From positions 1-42,168 of the forward strand of contig JAHDQE010000054.1 in NCBI GenBank assembly GCA_018433975.1: a stretch of DNA of 42,168 nucleotides, in the 5' to 3' direction. Source of the stretch: Ornatilinea sp. (GTDB lineage: Bacteria > Chloroflexota > Anaerolineae > Anaerolineales > Anaerolineaceae). The notes beneath the pieces are model-generated. The model worked only from the letters and a program-made list of their open reading frames with translations. It searched no databases and had not been told where the DNA came from. Positions 35,277 to 42,168 of the stretch are shown here, in pieces (position 1 is the first letter of the stretch; each line of letters begins with the position of its first letter). The position numbers and the translations under genes were made by a program.

Positions 35277-36957
35277 AAAAAACTCGCGATCCCTGAATCC
35301 GATTATTAATAAGAGTGAGGCTTAAGATGATGGCAAAAAGAACAAAAGCCAACGCCGAGGCATAACCATACCGAAGCTTTTCGAAGAATTCGAGAAAGAT
35401 TACCAGGCTGAAAGTGTCGGTAGTGCCCAGAGCCAGACTATCCCGGAAGATCCAGATAGTGTTGAAGGCCTTGAAAGTGCCGATGATAGCGATGAGGGAT
35501 AAGAAATATGTCGTGGGGGATAACAGCGGAAAAATAATGCTGCGGAAGATCTGCCATTTATTGGCCCCATCAACTTCGGCTGCATCAATCAATTCTGTGG
35601 GGATATTTCCCAGACCGGCCAGATAAATTACGGTGTCATATCCAACGTAAGTCCAGATGGAGTGGATGATAATGACTGTGAGGGCAAGACTGGGACCGGC
35701 AGCCCAGGCAGGGACATTGAACCCGAAGTGGGTACCCAGTAAAGTGAAAATTCCTTGAGGCTCGTACAACCATTGTTGTGCGGGCAGGCCCAAGTTTCGC
35801 AGCAGCAGGTTAACCGGGGCGGTTAAACGGTTTGAGAAGATATTTTTGAAAACCGCTGCACTGGCAATTGCTGGCGTTACATAAGGGAGAAAATAGACTA
35901 CCCGGAAGAAGTTTGACCCATGTAGTTTTTGGAACAGCAGAATAGAAAGGAAAAGCGAAATCGCAAGCTGGAATGGTACAGTGCCTAAAGAAAAGAAAAC
36001 CGTCACTTTTAAGCCGGACCAGAGGTCTTTGCTGCCCGAAGCGGCAATCATGGGGATTTCTCCAATCAGAAGCCAGCCTCCCACCAGCAGGGCCATCGTG
36101 GCGAGAACCCTGATCCAAAAACCGCTCATGGTCGTTTGTTTTTCGGCGCTTCTCCAGATGACCCAGGCGATGACCAAAAGCAAAACGCCCCCGGATATTG
36201 TGATGATTTGCGCCCATATTCCCGGGTCTGTACCATTTTGTACGGCTTCCGCATAGACTTTTGAAATTTCTTTTTGAGTGAACCAGGCAAGAAGGATACT
36301 TGTGAAGCCGGAAAGCCATACCATAGCAAATTTTGTCTGGTACATCAGGTTGCGGGGACCGGGCCGCAGCCGGAAGAAAAGATAGCCGAAAAGAATTCCG
36401 GCCATGAAGAGCAAAAGAAAGAGTCCCCAGGCAGGTTGTACAGTTTCAGCTTTGAGAGCTTCTATCATAAAATTCAGGAAAACGTCCCGGGTTCTCTCAA
36501 GCCCTTTGACTTTATCCGCAATTCCCAGAATTTCGGGCAGCAGCAAAACCGCCCAACGGAGAAGTGCGATTACGGTTGCGGCATGAATTGCGCCGGGGAA
36601 TGCCAATAACCAGGGCTTCTCATTTTTCTCTGATGCCAGTCGGTAAGTATTCCGTAAAATCAAGAAAACAGCCAGAAGGGCACCTAAGGCAAGCGCAAAG
36701 ATGAGAATATAAGCCAGACTATCAATGGCTTTAACATAATTATCCAGACCAATGAAATCTCCCTGCTTGATACGCCACTTATGGAGGCTTACATACAGGG
36801 CAAATCCTACAGGAAAAATTCCAAAGATGAAAATCAGGATCATGGATGGCGCAATCATGAGATAACCGGTAAGGTATTCTCGGATATGGCGTTTGCGTTG
36901 TCCGGAAAGAAGTTTTTTTGTGGGTTTGGAAATTTCAACAGTATTTGTGGCAGTCAT
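35269..36957 (-). CDS. Oversized sugar ABC transporter permease, MalF/UgpA type
   Basis: A 562-residue permease, roughly 250 residues longer than the family norm of about 300. The first helix (YLTGYLMIAPSMILIFIFGIFPVGFAL) is standard and the C-terminal half from about 300 is a complete permease core with EAA loop IDAAEVDGANKWQIFRSIIFPLLSP. Between them, residues about 75-300 form an insertion with several more hydrophobic segments (for example YILIFALALGALLAVFLIL, WGLFLLLFMAGILFGYLFF). E. coli MalF also has an insertion, but a soluble one; this is membranous. First gene of the operon, with GAGG before the ATG. Confidence 0.85.
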   Translation of the reverse strand: MTATNTVEISKPTKKLLSGQRKRHIREYLTGYLMIAPSMILIFIFGIFPVGFALYVSLHKWRIKQGDFIGLDNYVKAIDSLAYILIFALALGALLAVFLILRNTYRLASEKNEKPWLLAFPGAIHAATVIALLRWAVLLLPEILGIADKVKGLERTRDVFLNFMIEALKAETVQPAWGLFLLLFMAGILFGYLFFRLRPGPRNLMYQTKFAMVWLSGFTSILLAWFTQKEISKVYAEAVQNGTDPGIWAQIITISGGVLLLVIAWVIWRSAEKQTTMSGFWIRVLATMALLVGGWLLIGEIPMIAASGSKDLWSGLKVTVFFSLGTVPFQLAISLFLSILLFQKLHGSNFFRVVYFLPYVTPAIASAAVFKNIFSNRLTAPVNLLLRNLGLPAQQWLYEPQGIFTLLGTHFGFNVPAWAAGPSLALTVIIIHSIWTYVGYDTVIYLAGLGNIPTELIDAAEVDGANKWQIFRSIIFPLLSPTTYFLSLIAIIGTFKAFNTIWIFRDSLALGTTDTFSLVIFLEFFEKLRYGYASALAFVLFAIILSLTLINNRIQGSRVFYG

Positions 36958-37020
36958 GGTTCCTCAAGACTTTGTTCCCCTTTTGATTAGGATCATTAAT
37001 TACTATGGACTGTGAATCAT

Positions 37021-37026
37021 ATTATA
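37021..37026 (-). promoter_or_regulatory. Possible -10 box of the sugar-transport operon
   Basis: On the minus strand TATAAT within CTCTATATAATATG, 64 bases upstream of the permease start. No good -35 match was seen. Two 8-bp arms GAGATTTC/GAAATCTC (37060-37067 and 37110-37117) further upstream may belong to control. Confidence 0.35.
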
Positions 37027-37160
37027 TAGAGTTTTTGAGATTTTCGCATTTGTATGTGGGAGATTTCATCCGTTTTTTCGTGTTTGTTTACCAGATGTTA
37101 AAAATAAACGAAATCTCTAAAACAAGTTGTAAAAGAAAAATTGTGCCGGAAAAATAAAAA

Positions 37161-37187
37161 ATGACTCGCCTTGTTTGCACGAGTCAT
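37161..37187 (-). terminator. Terminator of the PEPCK/HPr-kinase-like gene
   Basis: Arms ATGACTCG (37161-37168) and CGAGTCAT (37180-37187); on the minus strand the stem is followed by TTTTTTATTTTT. Strong termination between this gene and the sugar-transport operon. Confidence 0.85.
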
Positions 37188-37212
37188 CTTTTGTGAATTT
37201 TGCATTGGTCTG

Positions 37213-38988
37213 CTAGTTCCGATCCGGCAGGGATTTGATGGCAGTAAGAAGCGCGGCAGCTGCCTGCTTGGGCCCCTCAAACTGCATTCCCGGCACGCCC
37301 AATTGAGTGCGTATCTGTCCAACGAAAGCCCCCTGGTTGAAGAACGTTTCGAAAAACTGTTTTGAAATACGTTCATGCATGGCTTCATATTGAGGTGGTC
37401 CGAAAATATTGGCAAAGTAGGTATGGACCAGTCCGGTCGTAGTCGTGGTCCCCTTGCTCATGACGGCGCCGGACCGGAAGACTTCACGTGCACTTTCGGG
37501 GTTGCTGAAACTCTGGATGAGGGGCTTATCTTCAGATACTTGCTCGAAATTATTGGCATAAAGGACAAAATCAACCGGATATCCTTTGATCACTTCATTA
37601 TAGTTGGTGATAGGCAAAACTACCCGGGCGTTGACCTGATTCGCGTTCATGATAATCGCGCGGTCAATCTGTCCGAAGGCATAGCCGGGCTGCAGATCAT
37701 CCAGGCGTACGAATGCACCAATCTCCGTACCAAATCCCAGTACATGACCGTTTTCATCCAGGGTCAGCGACCCCATATCGTCCGCGATTACCAGACTATC
37801 CTGAACGTCATCCTTTCCAATCACACGCAGCGCTTCCAGCGTCTCCGATTTTCCAGCGCCGCTTTCTCCCATAATCAAAACGGAATAAGTGCCTTTGTTC
37901 TGCAGGGTCAGGTTCACAAAAGCGCCGTGAAAAGGCATGCGCCCTCTTTTCATCATGATGATATTGTGCAGAGTGAGGATCATCTTTTTCAGATAGCCGA
38001 AGTAACCAAACTCATCTTTAAGCGGAATGGTGCCAATCAGGATATCATTTTCTTCATCATCATAGAAAATGGTTTCGGTGGACTTGTACTCCGGAAGGGC
38101 ACTTTCGGGCGTGCCGTACAGGTAGATTGCATCCGGTTTGCGTTTTAAATCTTCATCATCTGCCAGCTCAAAAAGGTTGCTCAGGGAGAAACCTAATTCA
38201 AAGAAATTGACGTGGAAATAGACCATGATGACCAATGGTCCCACTTTAGCCGGGTAGCATAACCAATTTTTGGGGTCTACATTTACATTTTTAAGCGGAT
38301 TGACATCGACGCGCTCAAACATTCCCTTTCTTTTATTCATTGGGGAATCAAAGATCATGGGAGGATAAATCAACACCTGCCGAATGATGGATATCTCATT
38401 CAGTTTTCTATACAGCTCGGTTGGATAATCTATATCAATGGGTAGAGTGATCGCGCCAATTTCGGCACCAGCGCTCACCTGGCGGTAAGTATTGGGATGG
38501 TTCCCGGTAATGTTTTCTTGAATGTCACGATATGTGCTGCGAACTACATGGACCAGTTTTTCCACCGTATCGTTAAAAGTTCGGTAAGGCCGCTGATCAA
38601 AGCGAGTATCAATTGAATCGCAAACCACCAGACGATGGAGCTGGCGCCAGTGATTGTATAAATGCTCAATGAAATCATTAAACAGGCCGGAATCCCTGAA
38701 AAACTGTTCGGAACCGGGAACAATATTGGGTACCAGATCACCGGATAACTTTGTCAGATATTTCATGGTCTCAATTAAGAGATCAATATCTTTCTCGGAA
38801 ACGGCGCTGTTTTCAAAGATTCCGAGGAGTCTGGATCGTTTTTGGGTTAACTTATTCAGATATTGTTTGAAAACAACCCGAAAAATCTCGCTGGATAATA
38901 ATTCTTCCGGGGTGTCACTGACCCGGTCGCGGATCCGGATGATAATTTTGCTTTCATTGAGTTGATAAGAACCATTTTCCATAGCCAT
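37213..38988 (-). CDS. Uncharacterised P-loop protein related to PEP carboxykinase and HPr kinase
   Basis: A 591-residue cytoplasmic protein whose overall family I do not recognise. Residues about 350-540 hold an ATP site: Walker A-like GESGAGKSETLEAL (374-387) and an acidic strand VIADDMGSL (Asp403/Asp404), in the arrangement of PEP carboxykinase and HPr kinase/phosphorylase. KxE after the P-loop Ser is as in HPr kinase. The first 340 residues are helical and lack known motifs. It is a single-gene transcript between terminators, next to a sugar importer and citrate synthase, which fits a role in carbon control or metabolism, but this is conjecture. Confidence 0.65.
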   Translation of the reverse strand: MAMENGSYQLNESKIIIRIRDRVSDTPEELLSSEIFRVVFKQYLNKLTQKRSRLLGIFENSAVSEKDIDLLIETMKYLTKLSGDLVPNIVPGSEQFFRDSGLFNDFIEHLYNHWRQLHRLVVCDSIDTRFDQRPYRTFNDTVEKLVHVVRSTYRDIQENITGNHPNTYRQVSAGAEIGAITLPIDIDYPTELYRKLNEISIIRQVLIYPPMIFDSPMNKRKGMFERVDVNPLKNVNVDPKNWLCYPAKVGPLVIMVYFHVNFFELGFSLSNLFELADDEDLKRKPDAIYLYGTPESALPEYKSTETIFYDDEENDILIGTIPLKDEFGYFGYLKKMILTLHNIIMMKRGRMPFHGAFVNLTLQNKGTYSVLIMGESGAGKSETLEALRVIGKDDVQDSLVIADDMGSLTLDENGHVLGFGTEIGAFVRLDDLQPGYAFGQIDRAIIMNANQVNARVVLPITNYNEVIKGYPVDFVLYANNFEQVSEDKPLIQSFSNPESAREVFRSGAVMSKGTTTTTGLVHTYFANIFGPPQYEAMHERISKQFFETFFNQGAFVGQIRTQLGVPGMQFEGPKQAAAALLTAIKSLPDRN

Positions 38989-39066
38989 ACTCCGTTAATA
39001 TAATTCCCATAATTGTAATGGATTTTTCAACGATTGCCAGTTTGATTCCAGGCTTTTTCAAAAAAG

Positions 39067-39098
39067 AAGGTCAGGTTTGATTCTTTATCTACCTGACC
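39067..39098 (-). terminator. Terminator of citrate synthase
   Basis: Arms AGGTCAGGT (39067-39075) and ACCTGACCT (39090-39098); on the minus strand followed by TTCTTTTTT. Confidence 0.8.
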
Positions 39099-39130
39099 TG
39101 AAATCATAATATTCGTTTCCTGTTAAAAAA

Positions 39131-40495
39131 TCAGGCAGGTAATACCAGTTTCTCTACCATTTCGGTCGTTAGGGACTGGGGGCGCTCGATGGGGAAGCCC
39201 AGGGCGCGGGACCAAACAGCATCTGCCGTGATGCCAAGGACCCGGCTGACGCCGAACAGGACAGTGTAGAAATTCAATTCGCGAACGCCGTAATGGTGCT
39301 GGAGCGTTCCATTGATGGCATCTACATTGGGCCACGGGTTCTTGACTTTGCCTAATTGGGAAAGGACCCCCGGGACAACTTCATAAACCAGTTTTACCAG
39401 TTGATAAATTTCGTCATGGGGGCAATATTTTTCGCCGAATTCAAGCTGGGCGGTGAATCTGGGGTCTGTAGTGCGCAGGACAGCATGTCCATAACCGGGG
39501 ATGACTTTGCCTTCATTCAGGGTGTCCCAGGCAAAAGTTTCTAACTGTTTTGCAGTGGGAAACTCATCGAAACTTTCCCGGACATTTAATAACCATTTGA
39601 GACATTCCTGATTTGCCAGGCCGTGCAGAGGCCCCGAGAGGGCACTCATGGCAGCAGAGCAGGAATAGTAAACATCTGCCAGGGTGGAATTCACCAGATG
39701 ACTGGCATGAGCGCTTGCATTGGCCCCTTCGTGGTCCGAGTGCAGGATAAAGAACAAACGGCAAAGTTCCAAATAATCACTGTATTCAGATTTACCGATC
39801 ATGTGGGCAAAGTTGCCGCTCCAGTCCAGGGAGAGATCTGGTTCGATAAAATCTCCGTCCATGTAACGGTGATTGTAAATGAAAGCAGCTATGGAAGGGA
39901 GCTTAGCAGTTAAGTCCAGACTATCTTCCAGTGTGGCGCGCCAATAATCCGCTTTTTGAATTGTACCTTCCTGATACATCCGGGCAAAGCTGGATTCATG
40001 CTGCATGGCAAGGATGGCTTGAGAGAACATGGTCATGGGGTGAGTGTCTTTGGGTAACGCGCGCAGGATTTGGAAAACGTAATCAGGCACAGCCCTTCTT
40101 TTTTTCCATTCCTCTTCCACCATGAGCGCCTCTGCCAAAGTGGGCATTTCGCCTACCAGCAGAAGATAATAAAGACCTCCCACCAGTGGATAATCCATGC
40201 CTTTTTCTCTGGGTAGGTTTTCCAATACTTCGGGAATGGTAAACCCTCGCAGGCGGATGCCTTTTTCCGGATCGATATGGGAGATCTCGGAGATCATCGC
40301 GTTGACGCCGCGTGTACCTCCATAGGCCTGCGAGACCGTGACCTGGCTGATGATATCCTCTCCATGTTCCTGGATCAGATTTCGCACCCTTTCGCGCCAG
40401 GCAGGCAGCTTAGCAGCAATTCTCTGTTCAAGATCAGGCATTTGATCGGTCCAGACAGTAGGAATTTCCATCGATAAGTTTTTTTCGACTAACAT
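39131..40495 (-). CDS. gltA: Citrate synthase, long (mitochondrial-like) form
   Basis: A 454-residue citrate synthase that joins acetyl-CoA and oxaloacetate. The catalytic triad is present: His291 in GPLHG, His337 in PGYGHAVLR and Asp392 in NVDAINGTL, with LHSDHEGANASAHASHLV (about 251-268) before them. RTTDPR binds citrate. The length, the N-terminal extension and these motif variants (HSDHEG, GYGHAVLR) resemble the eukaryotic mitochondrial type rather than the E. coli GltA type. It is transcribed alone, convergent with nothing and ended by its own terminator. Confidence 0.93.
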   Translation of the reverse strand: MLVEKNLSMEIPTVWTDQMPDLEQRIAAKLPAWRERVRNLIQEHGEDIISQVTVSQAYGGTRGVNAMISEISHIDPEKGIRLRGFTIPEVLENLPREKGMDYPLVGGLYYLLLVGEMPTLAEALMVEEEWKKRRAVPDYVFQILRALPKDTHPMTMFSQAILAMQHESSFARMYQEGTIQKADYWRATLEDSLDLTAKLPSIAAFIYNHRYMDGDFIEPDLSLDWSGNFAHMIGKSEYSDYLELCRLFFILHSDHEGANASAHASHLVNSTLADVYYSCSAAMSALSGPLHGLANQECLKWLLNVRESFDEFPTAKQLETFAWDTLNEGKVIPGYGHAVLRTTDPRFTAQLEFGEKYCPHDEIYQLVKLVYEVVPGVLSQLGKVKNPWPNVDAINGTLQHHYGVRELNFYTVLFGVSRVLGITADAVWSRALGFPIERPQSLTTEMVEKLVLPA

Positions 40496-40574
40496 CGCTG
40501 CTTCTCCTCATTTTGTTTATAAAGTAATCCGCTGTTTTCATGGCACCTTAATATTTTTATTTATAAAAAAATAT

Positions 40575-40591
40575 CCCTGGTAAGCCCAGGG
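40575..40591 (-). terminator. Terminator after the IclR-family gene
   Basis: CCCTGG (40575-40580) pairs with CCAGGG (40586-40591), 5-base loop; on the minus strand the stem is followed by ATATTTTTTTATAAA. It separates the regulator from citrate synthase. Confidence 0.65.
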
Positions 40592-40764
40592 GAAATCTCT
40601 GGAACTATACCCCGAGGTTATGGGCTATTGAATTCGCTGTGGCTGAAGGGTTGGCTGATTAAAATGGATAACAGGCCGCTGACGTCGACCATTCGGGAGT
40701 TTATCCGGAACCGGGAGGTTTATTAATAATTGATAAAACCATTTTCGAATCAGCATCTTGTTTA
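40592..40764. other. Short unassigned stretch after the IclR-family gene
   Basis: The plus strand contains an open frame ending at about 40725 whose last part reads MDNRPLTSTIREFIRNREVY. It looks more protein-like than random but matches no family I can name and lacks a ribosome site; it may be a gene remnant. Confidence 0.2.
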
Positions 40765-41538
40765 TCATCCAATTCTCCCGAAATATCCCATTGCCCTGGA
40801 AATTTGACCAGAAATTGCGAGGATATCCCGGCTGTACTTTTCTATTTTTTCATCCGTGAATCTTTGTGAAGGACCAGAAATCGTAATTGCACCAATAATA
40901 TCGCGAGAAGAATTAAAAATTGGAGCAGCAACTCCTGATGCGTCCGGGGTCCATTCTCCGCGGCTGATTGCAAAACCTTGACTTTTAATTTGTTCCAGTT
41001 CTTCCAGCAGTTTTTCCCGATTCACGATTGTTTGCGGGGTGAAAGGCTTAAAATTGGTGTGGCTCAAAATTTCATTCCGGCGCTCTTCTGAAAGGAACGC
41101 CAGGAAAACTTTTCCTGCTGATCCTGCATAAAGAGGCAAACGGCGGCCGATCCGGGCTACAATCCGCACGTTTTGCGGACTTTCCAGGCGTTCTACGCAG
41201 ACCCGTTCATCGCCTTCCATAACATACAGGCTGATGGTCTCCTGAGTTTCCTCGTGAATCTTTTCCAGCGCAGCCATAGCCAGATTGCGCACATCCAGCG
41301 TGTTGGTATATACGTTGGACCATGTCAGGACTTTTCCGCCCAATGAATAGGCTTTCGTCTCCGGGTTTTGGTCCAGCACCCCTAATTCCCTTAAAGAAGC
41401 AAGCAACCGTCCGGTTGTGCTGCTGGAAAGGCCCACAATCCGGGCAGCTTCACGAACGCCGAGACTTGGCCGGTTCAGGTTGAAACTGTCAAGAAGGGCA
41501 ATTGCGCGCTGCAAAGTTTGAGTGGTATCCGCTGGCAT
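40765..41538 (-). CDS. IclR-family transcriptional regulator
   Basis: A 257-residue regulator. The winged helix is at about 7-65 (LQRAIALLDSFNLNRPSLGVREAARIVGLSSSTTGRLLASL) and the effector-binding IclR domain at about 80-250, with RIGRRLPLYAGSAGKVFLAFL and GEWTPDASGVAAPIFN typical of the family. It probably senses a small carbon compound. A 9-bp palindrome lies 19-39 bases before the start, suggesting autoregulation. The next genes upstream on the same strand belong to an amino-acid-type ABC transporter, a possible target. Confidence 0.92.
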   Translation of the reverse strand: MPADTTQTLQRAIALLDSFNLNRPSLGVREAARIVGLSSSTTGRLLASLRELGVLDQNPETKAYSLGGKVLTWSNVYTNTLDVRNLAMAALEKIHEETQETISLYVMEGDERVCVERLESPQNVRIVARIGRRLPLYAGSAGKVFLAFLSEERRNEILSHTNFKPFTPQTIVNREKLLEELEQIKSQGFAISRGEWTPDASGVAAPIFNSSRDIIGAITISGPSQRFTDEKIEKYSRDILAISGQISRAMGYFGRIG

Positions 41539-41556
41539 AGCTTATTTTGTCTCGTA

Positions 41557-41577
41557 ATATGGGACAGCGTCCCATAT
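41557..41577. promoter_or_regulatory. Palindromic operator upstream of the IclR-family gene
   Basis: ATATGGGAC-AGC-GTCCCATAT, perfect 9-bp arms with a 3-base centre, 19-39 bases before the IclR start codon. IclR proteins commonly bind such palindromes in their own promoters. Confidence 0.65.
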
Positions 41578-41684
41578 AAATTATTTTAACAATTATACAA
41601 ATTTAATGAAGAGTTTGTCAAGTATTTAATGGGCTATTTTTGTTAAGCTTTGTTAATCCTTGGAACCTGTTACTTTCTAAAAAT

Positions 41685-42168
41685 TTATTTATGTAAAATT
41701 TGTGATAGGAAGGCTTTTGTGCGCGGGTGTTTAGGATTGGTGAATAACTGCTGCGGGGTGGTGTTCTCCACAATAAGTCCTTCGTCCATGAAGATGATTT
41801 CGTCGGCCGCTGCCCTGGCAAAACCCATTTCATGAGTCACGATAACCATTGTGATCCCATCTTTTGCCAGCATCAGCATGACATCCAACACTTCTTTGAT
41901 CATTTCAGGATCGAGAGCACTGGTGGGTTCATCAAAGAGCATGAGCTGCGGTTTCATTGCCAGAGCCCGCGCGATAGCAACGCGCTGCTGCTGCCCACCG
42001 GATAATTGTGAGGGGTAGCTGTTGGCTTTTTCTGCGATTCCGACCCGAGAAAGCTGTTCCATCGCGATTTTTTTGGCTTCTTTAACAGGGGTTTTTCGTA
42101 CAATGCGCTGTGCGAGGGTAATGTTTTCTAATACTGTCAGATGAGGATATAGATTGAACTGTTGGAAA
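41685..42168 (-). CDS. Polar amino acid ABC transporter ATPase, GlnQ type (5' part outside the window)
   Basis: The frame is open to the right edge, so the N-terminal part with Walker A is missing. Visible are the Q-loop [16 protein letters not shown] at the edge, the signature [15 protein letters not shown], Walker [17 protein letters not shown]-loop VTHEMGFAR and the end [13 protein letters not shown], all typical of GlnQ/HisP-like ATPases. About 160 residues are inside the window. Permease and binding-protein genes would be expected further right. The ATG at 42060-42062 is internal. Confidence 0.9.
   Translation of the reverse strand, partial: FQQFNLYPHLTVLENITLAQRIVRKTPVKEAKKIAMEQLSRVGIAEKANSYPSQLSGGQQQRVAIARALAMKPQLMLFDEPTSALDPEMIKEVLDVMLMLAKDGITMVIVTHEMGFARAAADEIIFMDEGLIVENTTPQQLFTNPKHPRTKAFLSQILHK

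Overview
The window looks like a chromosomal segment of a Gram-positive-like or monoderm-type anaerobe, most plausibly a Chloroflexota bacterium of the Anaerolineae kind. This is inference from moderate GC, lipoproteins with Ala/Glu/Pro/Thr-rich linkers, a WD40 lipoprotein, a bacterial glycerol-1-phosphate dehydrogenase-like enzyme, and several solute-binding-protein transporters. No rRNA, phage, insertion sequence or CRISPR array was seen. One tRNA-Pro(GGG) is present.

Layout: 1-3.3 kb holds the end of an ABC-2 type exporter (permease tail plus ATPase) and a large WD40 lipoprotein. At 3.3-3.54 kb is a decayed DeoR-type regulator with an in-frame stop, closed by a strong hairpin terminator. 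At 3.7-5.95 kb (minus) an SDR dehydrogenase and a glycerol-1-phosphate dehydrogenase-like enzyme form a pair.

From 6.4 to 18.9 kb is a divergent catabolic locus. A nine-gene minus-strand operon encodes a PotABCD-like ABC importer, a PfkB sugar/nucleoside kinase, a glyoxalase-NADAR fusion, two creatininase-family amidohydrolases and an MtrH-like pterin-dependent methyltransferase, ending at tandem terminators. Facing it on the plus strand are an enamidase-like amidohydrolase, an XRE-cupin regulator and an 8-oxoguanine-deaminase-like amidohydrolase. TTGATA half-sites are repeated in the divergent intergenic region, and a perfect TTGATA-A-TATCAA palindrome sits at the predicted start of the regulator transcript, which suggests one regulon. 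The enzyme set points to breakdown or salvage of an N-heterocyclic, probably N-glycosylated compound; the substrate is not known.

From 19.5 to 25.0 kb (minus) is the most unusual unit: a zinc-ribbon membrane protein, a DUF2207-like membrane protein ending in alternating Cys-Ala repeats, a radical SAM/SPASM enzyme with a PqqD-like N-terminus, a paralogue of that enzyme that has lost every Fe-S cysteine, and a SAM methyltransferase. I propose a RiPP-like system that modifies the low-complexity Cys tail of a membrane protein.

From 25.1 to 32.1 kb (plus) are ligA (probably leaderless), an RlmI-like rRNA methyltransferase, a TauE/SafE exporter, two MscS-type channels and CorA. From 32.2 to 42.2 kb (minus) are a HAD phosphatase, a sugar ABC importer without its ATPase (with an oversized MalF-type permease), a PEPCK/HPr-kinase-like P-loop protein of unknown role, citrate synthase, an IclR regulator with its own palindromic operator, and the 3' part of a GlnQ-type ATPase gene cut by the window edge.
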